This document shows positions 12,629 through 21,517 of a stretch of DNA of 64,000 bases, piece by piece. The translations under genes and the position numbers were made by a program. The notes below the pieces were generated by a model. That model saw only the letters and a program-made list of their open reading frames with translations. It ran no database searches and was not told the DNA's origin. Source of the stretch: Stenotrophomonas maltophilia (lineage in GTDB: Bacteria > Pseudomonadota > Gammaproteobacteria > Xanthomonadales > Xanthomonadaceae); NCBI RefSeq assembly GCF_002205165.1, contig NZ_NIVS01000016.1, forward strand, positions 1 to 64,000, written 5' to 3'. The stretch's first letter is position 1, and the number at the start of each line of letters is the position of its first letter.

Positions 12629-13948
12629 ATGACGCCCGTGTTTGAACTGATTGTTGTCCTCGCCCTGATCCTGCTCAACGGCTTCTTCGCCATGTCCGAG
12701 ATGTCGGTCATGACCTCGCGCAAGAGCCGCCTCAAGCAGATGGCCGGCTCCAGCAAGCGCGCCGAGCGCGCCCTGGCCCTGTCCGAAAAGCCCGAGAACT
12801 TCCTGTCCACCGTCCAGATCGGGATCACCCTGATCGGTATCCTGACCGGCCTGTTCGGCGGTGAGGCCATCGGCCTGACCATCGCCGAATGGCTGCAGGG
12901 CATGTTCCCGGCGTTTGCTTACGCCGGCGTGGTCGGCAAGACCCTGGCCGTGGCCCTGATCACCTTCCTGACGCTGATCTTCGGCGAACTGGTGCCCAAG
13001 CGGCTGGCGCTGACCCGTTCGGAGGACATCGCCGGCCTGGTCGCGCTGCCGATGAGCTGGCTGGCCAGGATCGCCGCCCCCGGCGTCTGGCTGCTGTCCC
13101 ACTCCACCCGCCTGGTGCTGCGCGTGCTGGGGCTGGGCAAGGACGAATCGGCGTCGGTGACCGAAGAGGAAATCCGCATGCTGGTGGCCGAGAGCCACGA
13201 AGCCGGCGTGATCGACGCCCACGAACGCGACATGATGAACCGCGTCATGCGCCTGGGCGACCGCACCGCCGACAGCCTGATGACCCCGCGCAACCGGATC
13301 GCCTGGCTGGATACGCTGGCCGAACCGGAGAAGAACATCGCGACCATGCGCGAGAACGAGTTCTCGCGTTACCCGGTATTCCGCGGCAACGACCAGGACA
13401 TCGTGGGCGTGCTGGAGGTCAAAAGCCTGGTGACCCGCCTGGTGCGCGATGACCATTCGCTGTTCCAGAACCTGCGCGAGCCGCTGTACGTCTCCGAATC
13501 CACCCACGCGATGAAGCTGCTGGAGATCTTCCGCGAGGAACAGCAGTCGATGGCGCTGGTGGTGGACGAGTACGGCGAGATCCAGGGCCTGGTCACCATC
13601 AGCGACCTGATGGGCGCGGTGGTCGGCCGCCTGCAGTCGGTGGAGAACGTGGACGAGGACGCACTGGTGGTGACCCGTGAGGACGGCTCGTTCCTGGTCG
13701 ATGGCTCGCTGTCGATCGAGGACCTGCGCGAACTGATGGGCAACGCCGAGCTGCCCGATGCCGACGATGGCGATTACTACACGCTGGCCGGCATGTGCAT
13801 CCACTATTTCGGCCGCATCCCGCATGCGGGCGAGTACTTCGATTGGGCCGGCTGGCGCATCGAGATCGTCGATCTCGACGGTGCCCGTGTCGACAAGCTG
13901 CTGCTGCGCACCCTGAGCGAAGACGAAACCGATGACATCACCGGCTGA
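12629..13948 (+). CDS. CNNM/CorC-type membrane protein with CBS domains
   Basis: The 439-residue protein has an N-terminal DUF21 membrane domain (about residues 1-190; starts FELIVVLALILLNGFFAMSE), a CBS pair (about 205-335; includes VVDEYGEIQGLVTISDLMG) and a C-terminal CorC_HlyC domain (about 350-435). Family members are Mg2+/Co2+ exporters or resistance proteins formerly called hemolysins. It overlaps the next gene by 17 nt. Its leader has a UUCG-capped hairpin. Confidence 0.93.
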   Translation: MTPVFELIVVLALILLNGFFAMSEMSVMTSRKSRLKQMAGSSKRAERALALSEKPENFLSTVQIGITLIGILTGLFGGEAIGLTIAEWLQGMFPAFAYAGVVGKTLAVALITFLTLIFGELVPKRLALTRSEDIAGLVALPMSWLARIAAPGVWLLSHSTRLVLRVLGLGKDESASVTEEEIRMLVAESHEAGVIDAHERDMMNRVMRLGDRTADSLMTPRNRIAWLDTLAEPEKNIATMRENEFSRYPVFRGNDQDIVGVLEVKSLVTRLVRDDHSLFQNLREPLYVSESTHAMKLLEIFREEQQSMALVVDEYGEIQGLVTISDLMGAVVGRLQSVENVDEDALVVTREDGSFLVDGSLSIEDLRELMGNAELPDADDGDYYTLAGMCIHYFGRIPHAGEYFDWAGWRIEIVDLDGARVDKLLLRTLSEDETDDITG

Positions 13949-14591
13949 GCCGACACCGCCGGACCCGACGCGGCCGCAGTACCGCAACGAGGGTATCCGT
14001 ACCCTGCTGGCGATGTTCGACCACGGTGACCCGGAGGAACGGCTGCTGCTGGGCCAGATCCTGCAGGACCTGCAGCAGAGCGCGTTCGGCGTGTTCCTGT
14101 TCGTGGCGATCCTGCCGGCGTTCATTCCGATTCCGGGGATCGGCGGGGCGGTCAGTGGGCCGCTGGTGATCCTGATCGGCGCGCAGATGCTGTGCGGCAT
14201 GCGCCGGCCCTGGCTGCCGGGCTTCATCCGCAACCGCGGGCCCAAGCGCGGCACCATGCATCGCTTCCTGGAGCGGATCAACGGCCCGCTGCGCCGCCTG
14301 GACCGGCTGCTCAAGCCGCGGCTGCCGGGGCTGCTGGTGCCGCTGCCGGCGCATGCCTTCAGCGGCCTGCTGCTGATCCTGATCGGCCTGCTGCTGTCGC
14401 TGCCCATCCCGCTGACCAATTACCTGTTCGGCTTCCAGCTGCTGCTGTTCGCCCTGGCACTGCTGGAGCGCGATGGCGTGCTGATGCTGCTCAACTGGAT
14501 CGGCGCAGTGGCAGCCGTGCTGTTCTTCGGCTTCAGCTCGGGGCAGCTGGTGGGCTATACGGTGGACCTGTTCCAGCGCTGGTTCGGCTGA
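13932..14591 (+). CDS. ExoD-like exopolysaccharide-associated membrane protein
   Basis: This 219-residue protein starts inside the end of the CNNM gene (17-nt overlap), so the two are co-transcribed. It has a soluble N-terminus followed by four or more hydrophobic segments and the ExoD-family pattern VAILPAFIPIPGIGGAVSGP near residues 57-76, plus PLPAHAFSGLLLILIGLLLS. ExoD was named for a Rhizobium exopolysaccharide phenotype; its biochemical role is unknown, so the function here is not assigned. Confidence 0.85.
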   Translation: MTSPAEPTPPDPTRPQYRNEGIRTLLAMFDHGDPEERLLLGQILQDLQQSAFGVFLFVAILPAFIPIPGIGGAVSGPLVILIGAQMLCGMRRPWLPGFIRNRGPKRGTMHRFLERINGPLRRLDRLLKPRLPGLLVPLPAHAFSGLLLILIGLLLSLPIPLTNYLFGFQLLLFALALLERDGVLMLLNWIGAVAAVLFFGFSSGQLVGYTVDLFQRWFG

Positions 14592-14620
14592 GGCCGCCCC
14601 CCTTCACGCGACGCGCCACG

Positions 14621-14648
14621 AAAAAAGCCGACCCCGCGGCCGGCTTCA
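14621..14648 (-). terminator. Rho-independent terminator after the PNPOx-like gene
   Basis: A GC-rich stem with AAGCCG / CGGCTT ends is followed on the minus strand by a U-run, 42 nt beyond the stop of the 14690-15199 gene. It may also serve the convergent ExoD-like gene. Confidence 0.75.
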
Positions 14649-14689
14649 GCACCACAATGGCCGGCGCAGGGCCGGCCCTGTGAGCCCGG

Positions 14690-15199
14690 TTACGCGCCGG
14701 GCTTGAGATCCACGGTGCCGGTGTCGGACATCGCGCCCGGATCATCGGTGACCGCCGACAGCACGAAATACAGCGCCTTGCCGAGCAGGCCACCCGGGCC
14801 ATCCCAGTACTCGGCCGATTCGGCGCTGACGTGGATCAGGCGCAGGTTCGGGTCGTCCTTGCCGCCCGGAAAGAAGATCTTCATTGCCGGCGACCACAGC
14901 TGCTCGATCTTGGCGCGGTCATTGACCACGCGGGCCGTGCCCGAGACCGAGACATAGGTGTTGCCCGACGGAGAGGCATAGGCGACGTTGACGCGCGGGT
15001 TGGCGGCGATTTCCGCGACCTTGGGGCTGTCGGCTTCCGTGGCGAACCAGAGGTCGCCATCAAACTCGACTTCCTGCGTGCCCAGCGGACGACTGAACAA
15101 GCGCCCGTCCGCGCCGACCGTGGTGAACATCGCGATATCGACGTCGCGGATCAGTTCGGCCAGTTGTTTGATGTGCTGCTGGCGATCGTGTTCGGCCAT
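14690..15199 (-). CDS. pyridoxamine 5'-phosphate oxidase-fold general stress protein
   Basis: The 169-residue protein has the split-barrel flavin-binding pattern of the general stress protein 26 family: IAMFTTVGADGRLFSRPL at the N-terminus, ELW-like GDLWFATEADSPKV, and VSVSGTARVV. These proteins bind FMN or FAD and are induced by stress in several bacteria; in Xanthomonas one member binds FMN/FAD. The true substrate is unknown. It is a single gene with its own terminator. Confidence 0.9.
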   Translation of the reverse strand: MAEHDRQQHIKQLAELIRDVDIAMFTTVGADGRLFSRPLGTQEVEFDGDLWFATEADSPKVAEIAANPRVNVAYASPSGNTYVSVSGTARVVNDRAKIEQLWSPAMKIFFPGGKDDPNLRLIHVSAESAEYWDGPGGLLGKALYFVLSAVTDDPGAMSDTGTVDLKPGA

Positions 15200-15296
15200 G
15201 GGGTGACTCCTGCAAGGGGAGCCACCATCACAGCCGATCGGCGGCTACGGCGACGTGAACCGCGCGGTCACACCTTCTTCGCATGCGCCGTGGGCA

Positions 15297-16289
15297 TTAC
15301 ACCTGCAGTGCGCGCCATGCCTGCATCGCCAGGCCGAACGAACGCTTGCGCGCGGCATGGTCGTAGATGTTGGCAGTGACCAGCACTTCGTCAGGCTTGT
15401 GCCGCGCCACGAACGCGGCCAGCCCTTCCTGCACCTGCTTCACATCGCCGACCACCGCGCAGGCCAGCGCGTTCTGCACGCCCGCCTTTTCGTGTGGCTG
15501 CCAGAATGCTTCGATGTCGTCGATCGGCGGCGGAATCAGCCCCGGCAGGCCACGGCGCAGATTGACGAAGCTCTGCTGCTGGGTGGTGAACAAGCGCTTG
15601 GCTTCGGCTTCGGACTCGCTGGCGACCACGTTCAGGCCCAGCACCGCGTACGGTGCCTGCAGATACTGCGAGGCGCGGAATTCGCGACGGTAGACCGCCA
15701 GCGCTTCATCCATCGCGTCCGGCGCGAAGTGCGAGGCGAACGCGAACGGCAGGCCCATCGCCGCCGACAGCCGCGCACTGAACAGACTCGAGCCCAGCAG
15801 CCACACCGGCACCGGAATGCCCGCGCCGGGTACCGCACGCACGGCCTGGCCCTTCTGGGCCGGTTCGAAGTAATGCAGCAGCTCGCGCACGTCCTGCGGG
15901 AACTGGTCGGCACTGTCGAAGTAGCGACGCAGTGCACGGGCGGTCGGCTGATCGGTGCCGGGCGCGCGGCCCAGGCCGAGATCGATGCGGTCCGGGTACA
16001 GCGAGGCCAGCGTCCCGAACTGTTCGGCTACCTGCAGCGGCGAGTGATTGGGCAGCATGATGCCGCCGGCACCGACGCGGATGCGCTGGGTACCCCCGGC
16101 CACATGGCCGATCAGCACCGCGGTGGCGGCGCTGGCAATGCCGGGCATGTTGTGGTGCTCGGCCAGCCAGTAACGGTGGAAACCCCAGCCTTCGGCGTGC
16201 TGGGCCAGGTCCAGCATGTTGGCGAAGGCCTGCGTGGTGTCGCTGCCTTCGCAGACCGGCGCCAGATCAAGAATCGACAGCTGCATCAT
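15297..16289 (-). CDS. luciferase-like flavin-dependent monooxygenase (LLM class)
   Basis: The chosen ATG ([15 protein letters not shown]) follows GGAACGAG; an upstream TTG is less likely. The 330-residue protein matches the bacterial luciferase-like superfamily: [17 protein letters not shown] near residue 43, [26 protein letters not shown] and [11 protein letters not shown]. Family members use reduced FMN and oxygen on varied small molecules; the substrate cannot be read. It is a stand-alone gene. Confidence 0.92.
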   Translation of the reverse strand: MMQLSILDLAPVCEGSDTTQAFANMLDLAQHAEGWGFHRYWLAEHHNMPGIASAATAVLIGHVAGGTQRIRVGAGGIMLPNHSPLQVAEQFGTLASLYPDRIDLGLGRAPGTDQPTARALRRYFDSADQFPQDVRELLHYFEPAQKGQAVRAVPGAGIPVPVWLLGSSLFSARLSAAMGLPFAFASHFAPDAMDEALAVYRREFRASQYLQAPYAVLGLNVVASESEAEAKRLFTTQQQSFVNLRRGLPGLIPPPIDDIEAFWQPHEKAGVQNALACAVVGDVKQVQEGLAAFVARHKPDEVLVTANIYDHAARKRSFGLAMQAWRALQV

Positions 16290-16426
16290 GAATGCTCGTT
16301 CCAACCAGGAGATATCTCACTGAGATGGGGCTGTCCGGCCGGTTTGCCACCGCCCACAAGGCGTGGATGGCAAGACGCTGATTTCCGTCTCGCGACGATT
16401 CAGGACAATCAACGCCGTGAAGGCGC

Positions 16427-17179
16427 TCAGGCGGCGTCTGCGTCCTGGTCCACCAGCGGCTGCAGGGCCGCATCCAGCGCCACCCGCTCGTCGAACACGA
16501 AGCAGCGGCCGTCATAGCCCTCGCCGCCTACGGCCTCGAAGTAGCCCAGGATGCCGCCATCCAGCTGCAGGACGTTGTCCATGCCGTCGTTGCGCATCCA
16601 CAGCGCGGCCTTCTCACAGCGGATGCCGCCGGTGCAGAAGCTGACCACGGTGCTGTCCTTGAGCGCTTCGCGGTGGGGGGCCAGGGCCTCGGGCAGGTCG
16701 GTGAACTTGGTGATCGGCAGCACCAGCGCGTCCTGGAAGGTGCCGTACTCGATCTCCTGGGTATTGCGCGTATCCAGCATCACCACCGGCTTGCCCGCGT
16801 CATCGTGCCCTTGGCGCAGCCAGCGCTGCACGGTGGCCGGGTCGATCGAGGGCGCGCGCGGGTAGGCCAGCGGCTGGCCATCGTCGATGCGGAAACTGAT
16901 GATCTCCGGCTTCACCTTGGCCTTGAGCCGGGCGAACGGCTGCATGCGGCTGTAGCTGGTCTTCACGCGCAGCCCGGCAAACCGCGCATCCGCGCGCAGG
17001 GCGGCGTAGAAGCCGTCGATCTGCGCCTCGGCGCCGGCGAGGAACAGGTTGATGCCCTCGCCCGCTACCAGGATCGTACCGCGCAGCTGCGCGGCGGTTG
17101 CCCGCTCCCGCAGGGTCGCGCACAGCGCGTCCGGGTCGGCGACGGGGGTGAAGTGGTAGGCGGCGGTATTGGCAATCAT
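16427..17179 (-). CDS. trhO: tRNA uridine(34) hydroxylase, rhodanese-fold
   Basis: The 250-residue protein has an acylphosphatase-like N-terminal domain (about 1-95) and a rhodanese domain (about 125-225) with the active-site loop VSFCTGGIRCEKAALWM. The pattern matches YceA/TrhO, which makes 5-hydroxyuridine at position 34 of tRNAs in an oxygen-dependent reaction. The DTRNTQEIEYGTF segment is also family-typical. It stands alone and has no close partner. Confidence 0.93.
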   Translation of the reverse strand: MIANTAAYHFTPVADPDALCATLRERATAAQLRGTILVAGEGINLFLAGAEAQIDGFYAALRADARFAGLRVKTSYSRMQPFARLKAKVKPEIISFRIDDGQPLAYPRAPSIDPATVQRWLRQGHDDAGKPVVMLDTRNTQEIEYGTFQDALVLPITKFTDLPEALAPHREALKDSTVVSFCTGGIRCEKAALWMRNDGMDNVLQLDGGILGYFEAVGGEGYDGRCFVFDERVALDAALQPLVDQDADAA

Positions 17180-17228
17180 TCGCCCATTTTAGCCGCTGGG
17201 CCGGCGCTACGCCTGACCCGCCCGGGAA

Positions 17229-17594
17229 TCAGCCGCGCAGCAGCACGAACGGCAGCAGCACCAGGGCGGCGGCGACGGCCATCCCGACCAGCACCATGAC
17301 CACGAACACCGGGCGGCGGCGGATCAGGCTGCCGAAGGTCTCGGCGGTGCCCTCGCGCAGCGCGGCCTCACGCTCACCACGCACGCGCTCGCCGCGTAGC
17401 TGCTGGTAGTCGGCCATCAAGGCCTTGGCCCGCGGGTGATCCTCGTTGTCACGGACCCAGATCCCGCCAAAGGAGATGCCCCAGGGGCTGGGCTCGGTGC
17501 GGTAATGGGCGATGCCCGCCTTGTCCAGCAGGGCGGTGACATCCTGGATTTCATCGTCCGCGACATTGCGCAGGTTGAGCAGCAGTTTCGACAT
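17229..17594 (-). CDS. small C-terminally anchored protein, DUF6164-like
   Basis: This 121-residue protein begins MSKLLLNLRNVADDEIQDV and has a DUF2007/DUF6164-like soluble part: a ferredoxin-like module proposed to bind a ligand (KAGIAHYRTEPSPWGISFGG). A single hydrophobic segment (about residues 95-117) close to the C-terminus should anchor it to the inner membrane. It is divergent from the FKBP gene. No biochemical role is established. Confidence 0.75.
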   Translation of the reverse strand: MSKLLLNLRNVADDEIQDVTALLDKAGIAHYRTEPSPWGISFGGIWVRDNEDHPRAKALMADYQQLRGERVRGEREAALREGTAETFGSLIRRRPVFVVMVLVGMAVAAALVLLPFVLLRG

Positions 17595-17661
17595 GCGCCC
17601 ATGATAGCGCCCGGCGATGCGCTACCCTTGCGTCCCCGTTTTTTGGATCCGGAGCCCGCCC

Positions 17662-18102
17662 ATGCGCCGTCTGCCGCGTTACCTGCTCGCCCCCCTGATG
17701 CTGTCGCTGCTGGCCGCCTGCACCCCGCCCGGCCCGCCGCCCGGTGGCAGCATCGCGCAGTTCGAGAAGATCGACACCCAGCCGGGCACCGGTGCCGAGG
17801 CCACGCCGGGCAGCAAGGTGACCGTGCACTACACGGGCTGGATCTACGACGAGCGCACCGCCGACAAGCACGGCAACAAGTTCGACAGCTCGGTGGACCG
17901 CGGCGAGCCCTTCAGCTTCGACCTCGGCCAGGGCCAGGTCATCAAGGGCTGGGACGAAGGCTTCGCCGGCATGAAGGTGGGCGGCAAGCGCACGCTGATG
18001 ATTCCCGCCGAGTACGGCTATGGCGCACGTGGCGCCGGCCCGATCGCACCGAACGCCTCGCTGGTGTTCGATGTCGAACTGCTCGACGTCAAGCCGCGTT
18101 GA
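17662..18102 (+). CDS. FKBP-type peptidyl-prolyl isomerase, lipoprotein
   Basis: The start [15 protein letters not shown] has GGAG 9 nt upstream and gives 146 residues. The signal peptide ends in a lipobox LLAAC, so the mature protein should be an outer- or inner-membrane lipoprotein. The FKBP domain spans about residues 50-145 with [29 protein letters not shown] and [11 protein letters not shown], the usual active-site blocks. It probably assists folding of envelope proteins. It lies 10 nt before an FAD oxidoreductase gene. Confidence 0.95.
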   Translation: MRRLPRYLLAPLMLSLLAACTPPGPPPGGSIAQFEKIDTQPGTGAEATPGSKVTVHYTGWIYDERTADKHGNKFDSSVDRGEPFSFDLGQGQVIKGWDEGFAGMKVGGKRTLMIPAEYGYGARGAGPIAPNASLVFDVELLDVKPR

Positions 18103-18112
18103 TCCTGCCTGC

Positions 18113-19360
18113 ATGAGCATTGCCCTGACCATCCCACGCCGGGTCGCGATCATCGGCGGCGGCCCCGCCGGCCTGATGGCGGCGGAAACCGTTCGCGCTG
18201 CCGGCCACGCCGTGGATCTGTACGAAGCCAAGGGCTCGCCAGGCCGCAAGTTCCTGATTGCCGGCAAGGGCGGCCTCAACCTGACCCACTCCGACGCGCC
18301 TGACGTGTTCGTCTCGCGCTACCGCGAGCGCGCGGAAGCGGTAGGCGGCTGGCTGGCCGATTTCGATGCGCAGGCGCTGCGTGCCTGGGCGCTGGAGTTC
18401 GGCGTGGAAACCTACGTGGGCAGTTCCGGCCGTGTGTTCCCGGTCGACCGCAAAGCCGCGCCGCTGCTGCGCGGCTGGGTACGTCGGCTGAAGGAACAGG
18501 GCGTGCGCTTCCACGTGCAGCATCGCTGGACCAGCTGGGACGACGCGGGCGCGCTGCGCTTGCAGACGCCCGATGGCGAAACGACGGTGACCGCCGACGC
18601 GGTGGTGTTCGCGCTCGGCGGCGGCAGCTGGCCGGAACTCGGCTCGGATGGCGCCTGGGTCGCGCCGATGGCCGCCACCGGCATCGACATTGCCCCACTG
18701 CAGCCCGCCAACTGCGGGTTCGACATCGGCTGGACGCCCTACTTCAGCGAGCGCCAGGCCGGCGCCCCGCTCAAGCCGGTGGTGGCGCACTGGACGGACC
18801 TGACGGGTGAACCGCGCTCACTGCAGGGCGAGTGCGTGATCACCACGACCGGCATCGAAGGCAGCCTGATCTATGCCCTCTCAGCCGATCTGCGCGATCA
18901 CCTGGCCCGCGATGGCCAGGTGGAACTGCAGCTGGATCTGCTGCCGGGCCAGACCGAAGCGCAGGTGCTGGAAAAGCTGCAGAAGCCGCGCCAGGGCCGC
19001 AGCTTCGGCGAGGTCCTGCGCCGCCAGCTGGGGCTGACCGGGGTCAAATCCGCCCTGCTGTTCGAAGTACTGGGCCGCGAGGCCGGGCAGCTGCCGCTGG
19101 AGCAGATCGCGCACGCGCTCAAGCGCCTGCCGCTGGCCCTGCAGCGACCGCGCCCCATCGATGAAGTGATCAGCACCGCCGGCGGCGTGCGCCTGGAAGC
19201 GATGGATGCGCAGCTGATGCTGCGTGACCGGCCGGGCACGTTCTGTGCGGGCGAGATGCTGGACTGGGAAGCGCCGACCGGCGGCTATCTGCTGACCGCG
19301 TGCTACGCCAGCGGGCTGCGCGCCGGGCGTGGCGTGGTGGCGTGGCTGGCGCGGGCGTGA
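18113..19360 (+). CDS. NAD(P)/FAD-dependent oxidoreductase, HI0933/BaiN family
   Basis: The start MSIALTIPRRVAIIGGGPAG gives 415 residues. The Rossmann motif IIGGGPAGLMAAE is at the N-terminus, followed by the family motif GRKFLIAGKGGLNLTHSD and the C-terminal GEMLDWEAPTGGYLL block that closes the FAD site. Family members are flavoproteins of mostly unknown substrate; some act on bile acids. It is 10 nt after the FKBP gene and ends beside a SMAG palindrome. Confidence 0.9.
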   Translation: MSIALTIPRRVAIIGGGPAGLMAAETVRAAGHAVDLYEAKGSPGRKFLIAGKGGLNLTHSDAPDVFVSRYRERAEAVGGWLADFDAQALRAWALEFGVETYVGSSGRVFPVDRKAAPLLRGWVRRLKEQGVRFHVQHRWTSWDDAGALRLQTPDGETTVTADAVVFALGGGSWPELGSDGAWVAPMAATGIDIAPLQPANCGFDIGWTPYFSERQAGAPLKPVVAHWTDLTGEPRSLQGECVITTTGIEGSLIYALSADLRDHLARDGQVELQLDLLPGQTEAQVLEKLQKPRQGRSFGEVLRRQLGLTGVKSALLFEVLGREAGQLPLEQIAHALKRLPLALQRPRPIDEVISTAGGVRLEAMDAQLMLRDRPGTFCAGEMLDWEAPTGGYLLTACYASGLRAGRGVVAWLARA

Positions 19361-19368
19361 ATCACACG

Positions 19369-19392
19369 GTGCCGGCCAACGGCCGGCACTAC
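19369..19392 (-). repeat. SMAG-type GTAG palindromic repeat
   Basis: The minus strand reads GTAG followed by TGCCGGCC-GTT-GGCCGGCAC, a perfect stem-loop. It sits between two convergent genes and overlaps the 3' end of the GNAT gene (19389 on). Placement and sequence match Stenotrophomonas SMAG elements; it may also work as a transcript end. Confidence 0.8.
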
Positions 19393-19868
19393 CGCGTGCG
19401 CTGCATCCGCACCGACGCGAGTGCCACACCGCTCGGGTGCGGGTAGTTCTCCTCGCGCAGGGCTTCAAAGCCACAGCGTTCATAGAACGGCACCGCGTTG
19501 AGCGAGGCCGAGAGCACCAGCGGCCGCACAGGGTCGGCCAGCGCCTCCATCGCCTGCATCAAGGTCAGACCGATGCCACGGCCGCCGCAGTCGGGATCGA
19601 CGAACAGCGCGTCGATCTCGTTGCCGGCCAGATCGATCACGCCGTAACCCAGCAGCACGCCATCGGTGTCTTCGGCGATCACGCAGCCACCGGCAGCGAG
19701 CAGCGCGCGATAGTGTTCCGGCGGCGGTGAGGCCGACCACGGGGCGATCACCTCCGGCGGATACGCCGAACTGCACAGCTCGCGGACGCAGCGCGTGCGC
19801 AGCACCCACAGCCGGTCCGCTTCCTCGGCACCGCCCACGCGCAGGCGCACGGTACGCGCACCGCTCAT
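19389..19868 (-). CDS. GNAT family N-acetyltransferase
   Basis: The 159-residue protein has the GNAT core: NEIDALFVDPDCGGRGIG (the acetyl-CoA pyrophosphate loop, here CGGRGIG) and NAVPFYERCGFEAL. Its ATG overlaps the stop of the upstream GltB-like gene (ATGA), so translation is probably coupled. The stop lies within a SMAG palindrome. The substrate is unknown. Confidence 0.88.
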   Translation of the reverse strand: MSGARTVRLRVGGAEEADRLWVLRTRCVRELCSSAYPPEVIAPWSASPPPEHYRALLAAGGCVIAEDTDGVLLGYGVIDLAGNEIDALFVDPDCGGRGIGLTLMQAMEALADPVRPLVLSASLNAVPFYERCGFEALREENYPHPSGVALASVRMQRTR

Positions 19869-21487
19869 CGCGATTTGCTCGTGCGCAGCGCCTGGATGCG
19901 CGCCGGAGGTTGGAACGAGTCGCTGCGGGCGTCGGCCCAGTAGTCGTGGAAGACCGCGTGGTCCGGCACCTTGCGCAGCAGTTCACCGGGCGCCAGATAG
20001 CGGTACAGCGACGCCAGCGAACGGATCTCCACCGGCGAGACGCGCCGCAGGATGTGCTCCGGGCCCAGCTCGGCGGGGTCGTTCAATCCCGCCGCGCACA
20101 GCAGGTCGCGCAGTGCGCGCAGGGTGTTCTCGTGATAGCTGTGCACGCGCGTGGCCTTGTCGGCCGCGTCCAGGTGACGCCAGCGGTTGGGATTCTGCGT
20201 GGCGATGCCGGTGGGGCACTTGTCGCTGTGGCAGCTCAACGACTGGATGCAGCCCAGCGCGAACATGAAGCCACGCCCGGCGTTGCACCAGTCCGCACCC
20301 AGCGCGATGGTGCGCGCGATCTCGAACGCACTGGTCACCTTGCCGGCCGCACCCACGCGGATACGGTCGCGCAGATCCAGCCCGACCAGCGTGTTGTGCA
20401 CCAGCAGCAGCGCTTCGTGCATCGGTACACCGACGTGATCGATGAACTCGGCCGGCGCGGCACCGGTCCCGCCCTCGGCGCCGTCGACGACGATGAAATC
20501 CGGCAGCAATCCGGTTTCCTGCATCGCCTTGGCGATGCCGAACCATTCCCAGGGATGGCCGATGGCCAGCTTGAAGCCGACCGGCTTGCCGCCGGACAAC
20601 TCGCGCAGCCGCGCGACGAACTGCAGCAGCTCCACCGGCGTATTGAACGCGCTGTGTTTGGAGGGCGACACGCAGTCCACGCCCATCGGCACGCCCCGGG
20701 TGATCGAGATCTCTTCGCTGACCTTGGCCGCCGGCAGCACGCCGCCATGGCCGGGCTTGGCGCCCTGCGAGAGCTTGATCTCGATCATCTTGACCTGATC
20801 GTGGTTGGCGTTGGCAACGAACTTTTCTTCGCTGAAACCGCCGGCATCGTCACGGCAACCGAAATAGCCCGAGCCGATTTCCCAGACCAGATCGCCGCCC
20901 ATTTCGCGGTGATACGGCGAGATCGAGCCTTCGCCGGTGTCGTGGTAGAAACTGCCGCGGCGCGCGCCTTCATTGAGGGCGCGGATCGCGTTGGCCGACA
21001 GCGAGCCGAAGCTCATTGCGGAAATGTTGAACACACTGGCCGAATACGGCTTGGCGCAGTTCGGGCCGATCTGGATGCGGAAATCGTGGTGGGCGATCTC
21101 GGTGGGTGCCAGCGAATGGTTGATCCATTCGTAGTCCACCGCATACGTGCTGCGCAACGTGCCGAACGGCACCACATCCATCTCATTCTTGGAGCGCTGG
21201 TAGATCAGCGCGCGCTGTTGGCGCGAGAACGGCACGTCTTCCAGATCGCTCTGCACGAAGTACTGGCGGATCTCCGGCCCGATCGATTCCAGCCCGTAGC
21301 GGAAGTGCGCCATCACCGGATAGTTGCGCCGCAGCGTGCTGCGCTTCTGCAGCATGTCCCACGTGCCCAGCCCGGCCAGCAACGCCGTCACGCCGACGCC
21401 CCAGTACCAGGCGGGCCAGATCGTGGCCAACCACAGGCAGACCGGGAACAACAGGATGGCGAGCAGGTACGCGAGATAGCGGTGCAT
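19865..21487 (-). CDS. FMN-binding glutamate synthase family protein
   Basis: The start MHRYLAYLLAILLFP is preceded by GAGGAAAG and gives 540 residues. Two hydrophobic segments (about 5-22 and 25-45) lead into a GltB-type FMN/Fe-S domain, including VDGAEGGTGAAPAEF and the Cys cluster CIQSLSCHSDKCPTG for a 3Fe-4S centre. The glutaminase domain of true glutamate synthase is absent. Membrane-anchored members of this family have no firmly assigned reaction. A GNAT gene is coupled downstream. Confidence 0.9.
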   Translation of the reverse strand: MHRYLAYLLAILLFPVCLWLATIWPAWYWGVGVTALLAGLGTWDMLQKRSTLRRNYPVMAHFRYGLESIGPEIRQYFVQSDLEDVPFSRQQRALIYQRSKNEMDVVPFGTLRSTYAVDYEWINHSLAPTEIAHHDFRIQIGPNCAKPYSASVFNISAMSFGSLSANAIRALNEGARRGSFYHDTGEGSISPYHREMGGDLVWEIGSGYFGCRDDAGGFSEEKFVANANHDQVKMIEIKLSQGAKPGHGGVLPAAKVSEEISITRGVPMGVDCVSPSKHSAFNTPVELLQFVARLRELSGGKPVGFKLAIGHPWEWFGIAKAMQETGLLPDFIVVDGAEGGTGAAPAEFIDHVGVPMHEALLLVHNTLVGLDLRDRIRVGAAGKVTSAFEIARTIALGADWCNAGRGFMFALGCIQSLSCHSDKCPTGIATQNPNRWRHLDAADKATRVHSYHENTLRALRDLLCAAGLNDPAELGPEHILRRVSPVEIRSLASLYRYLAPGELLRKVPDHAVFHDYWADARSDSFQPPARIQALRTSKSR

Positions 21488-21517
21488 GGCTTTCCTCAAT
21501 CAATAGCTGCCCCGAGT

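Noticed and set aside
12530..14419. A long open frame on the minus strand under the CNNM and ExoD-like genes
   Set aside because: Both plus-strand genes have clear domains and overlap as expected for an operon; the minus-strand frame does not resemble a protein.
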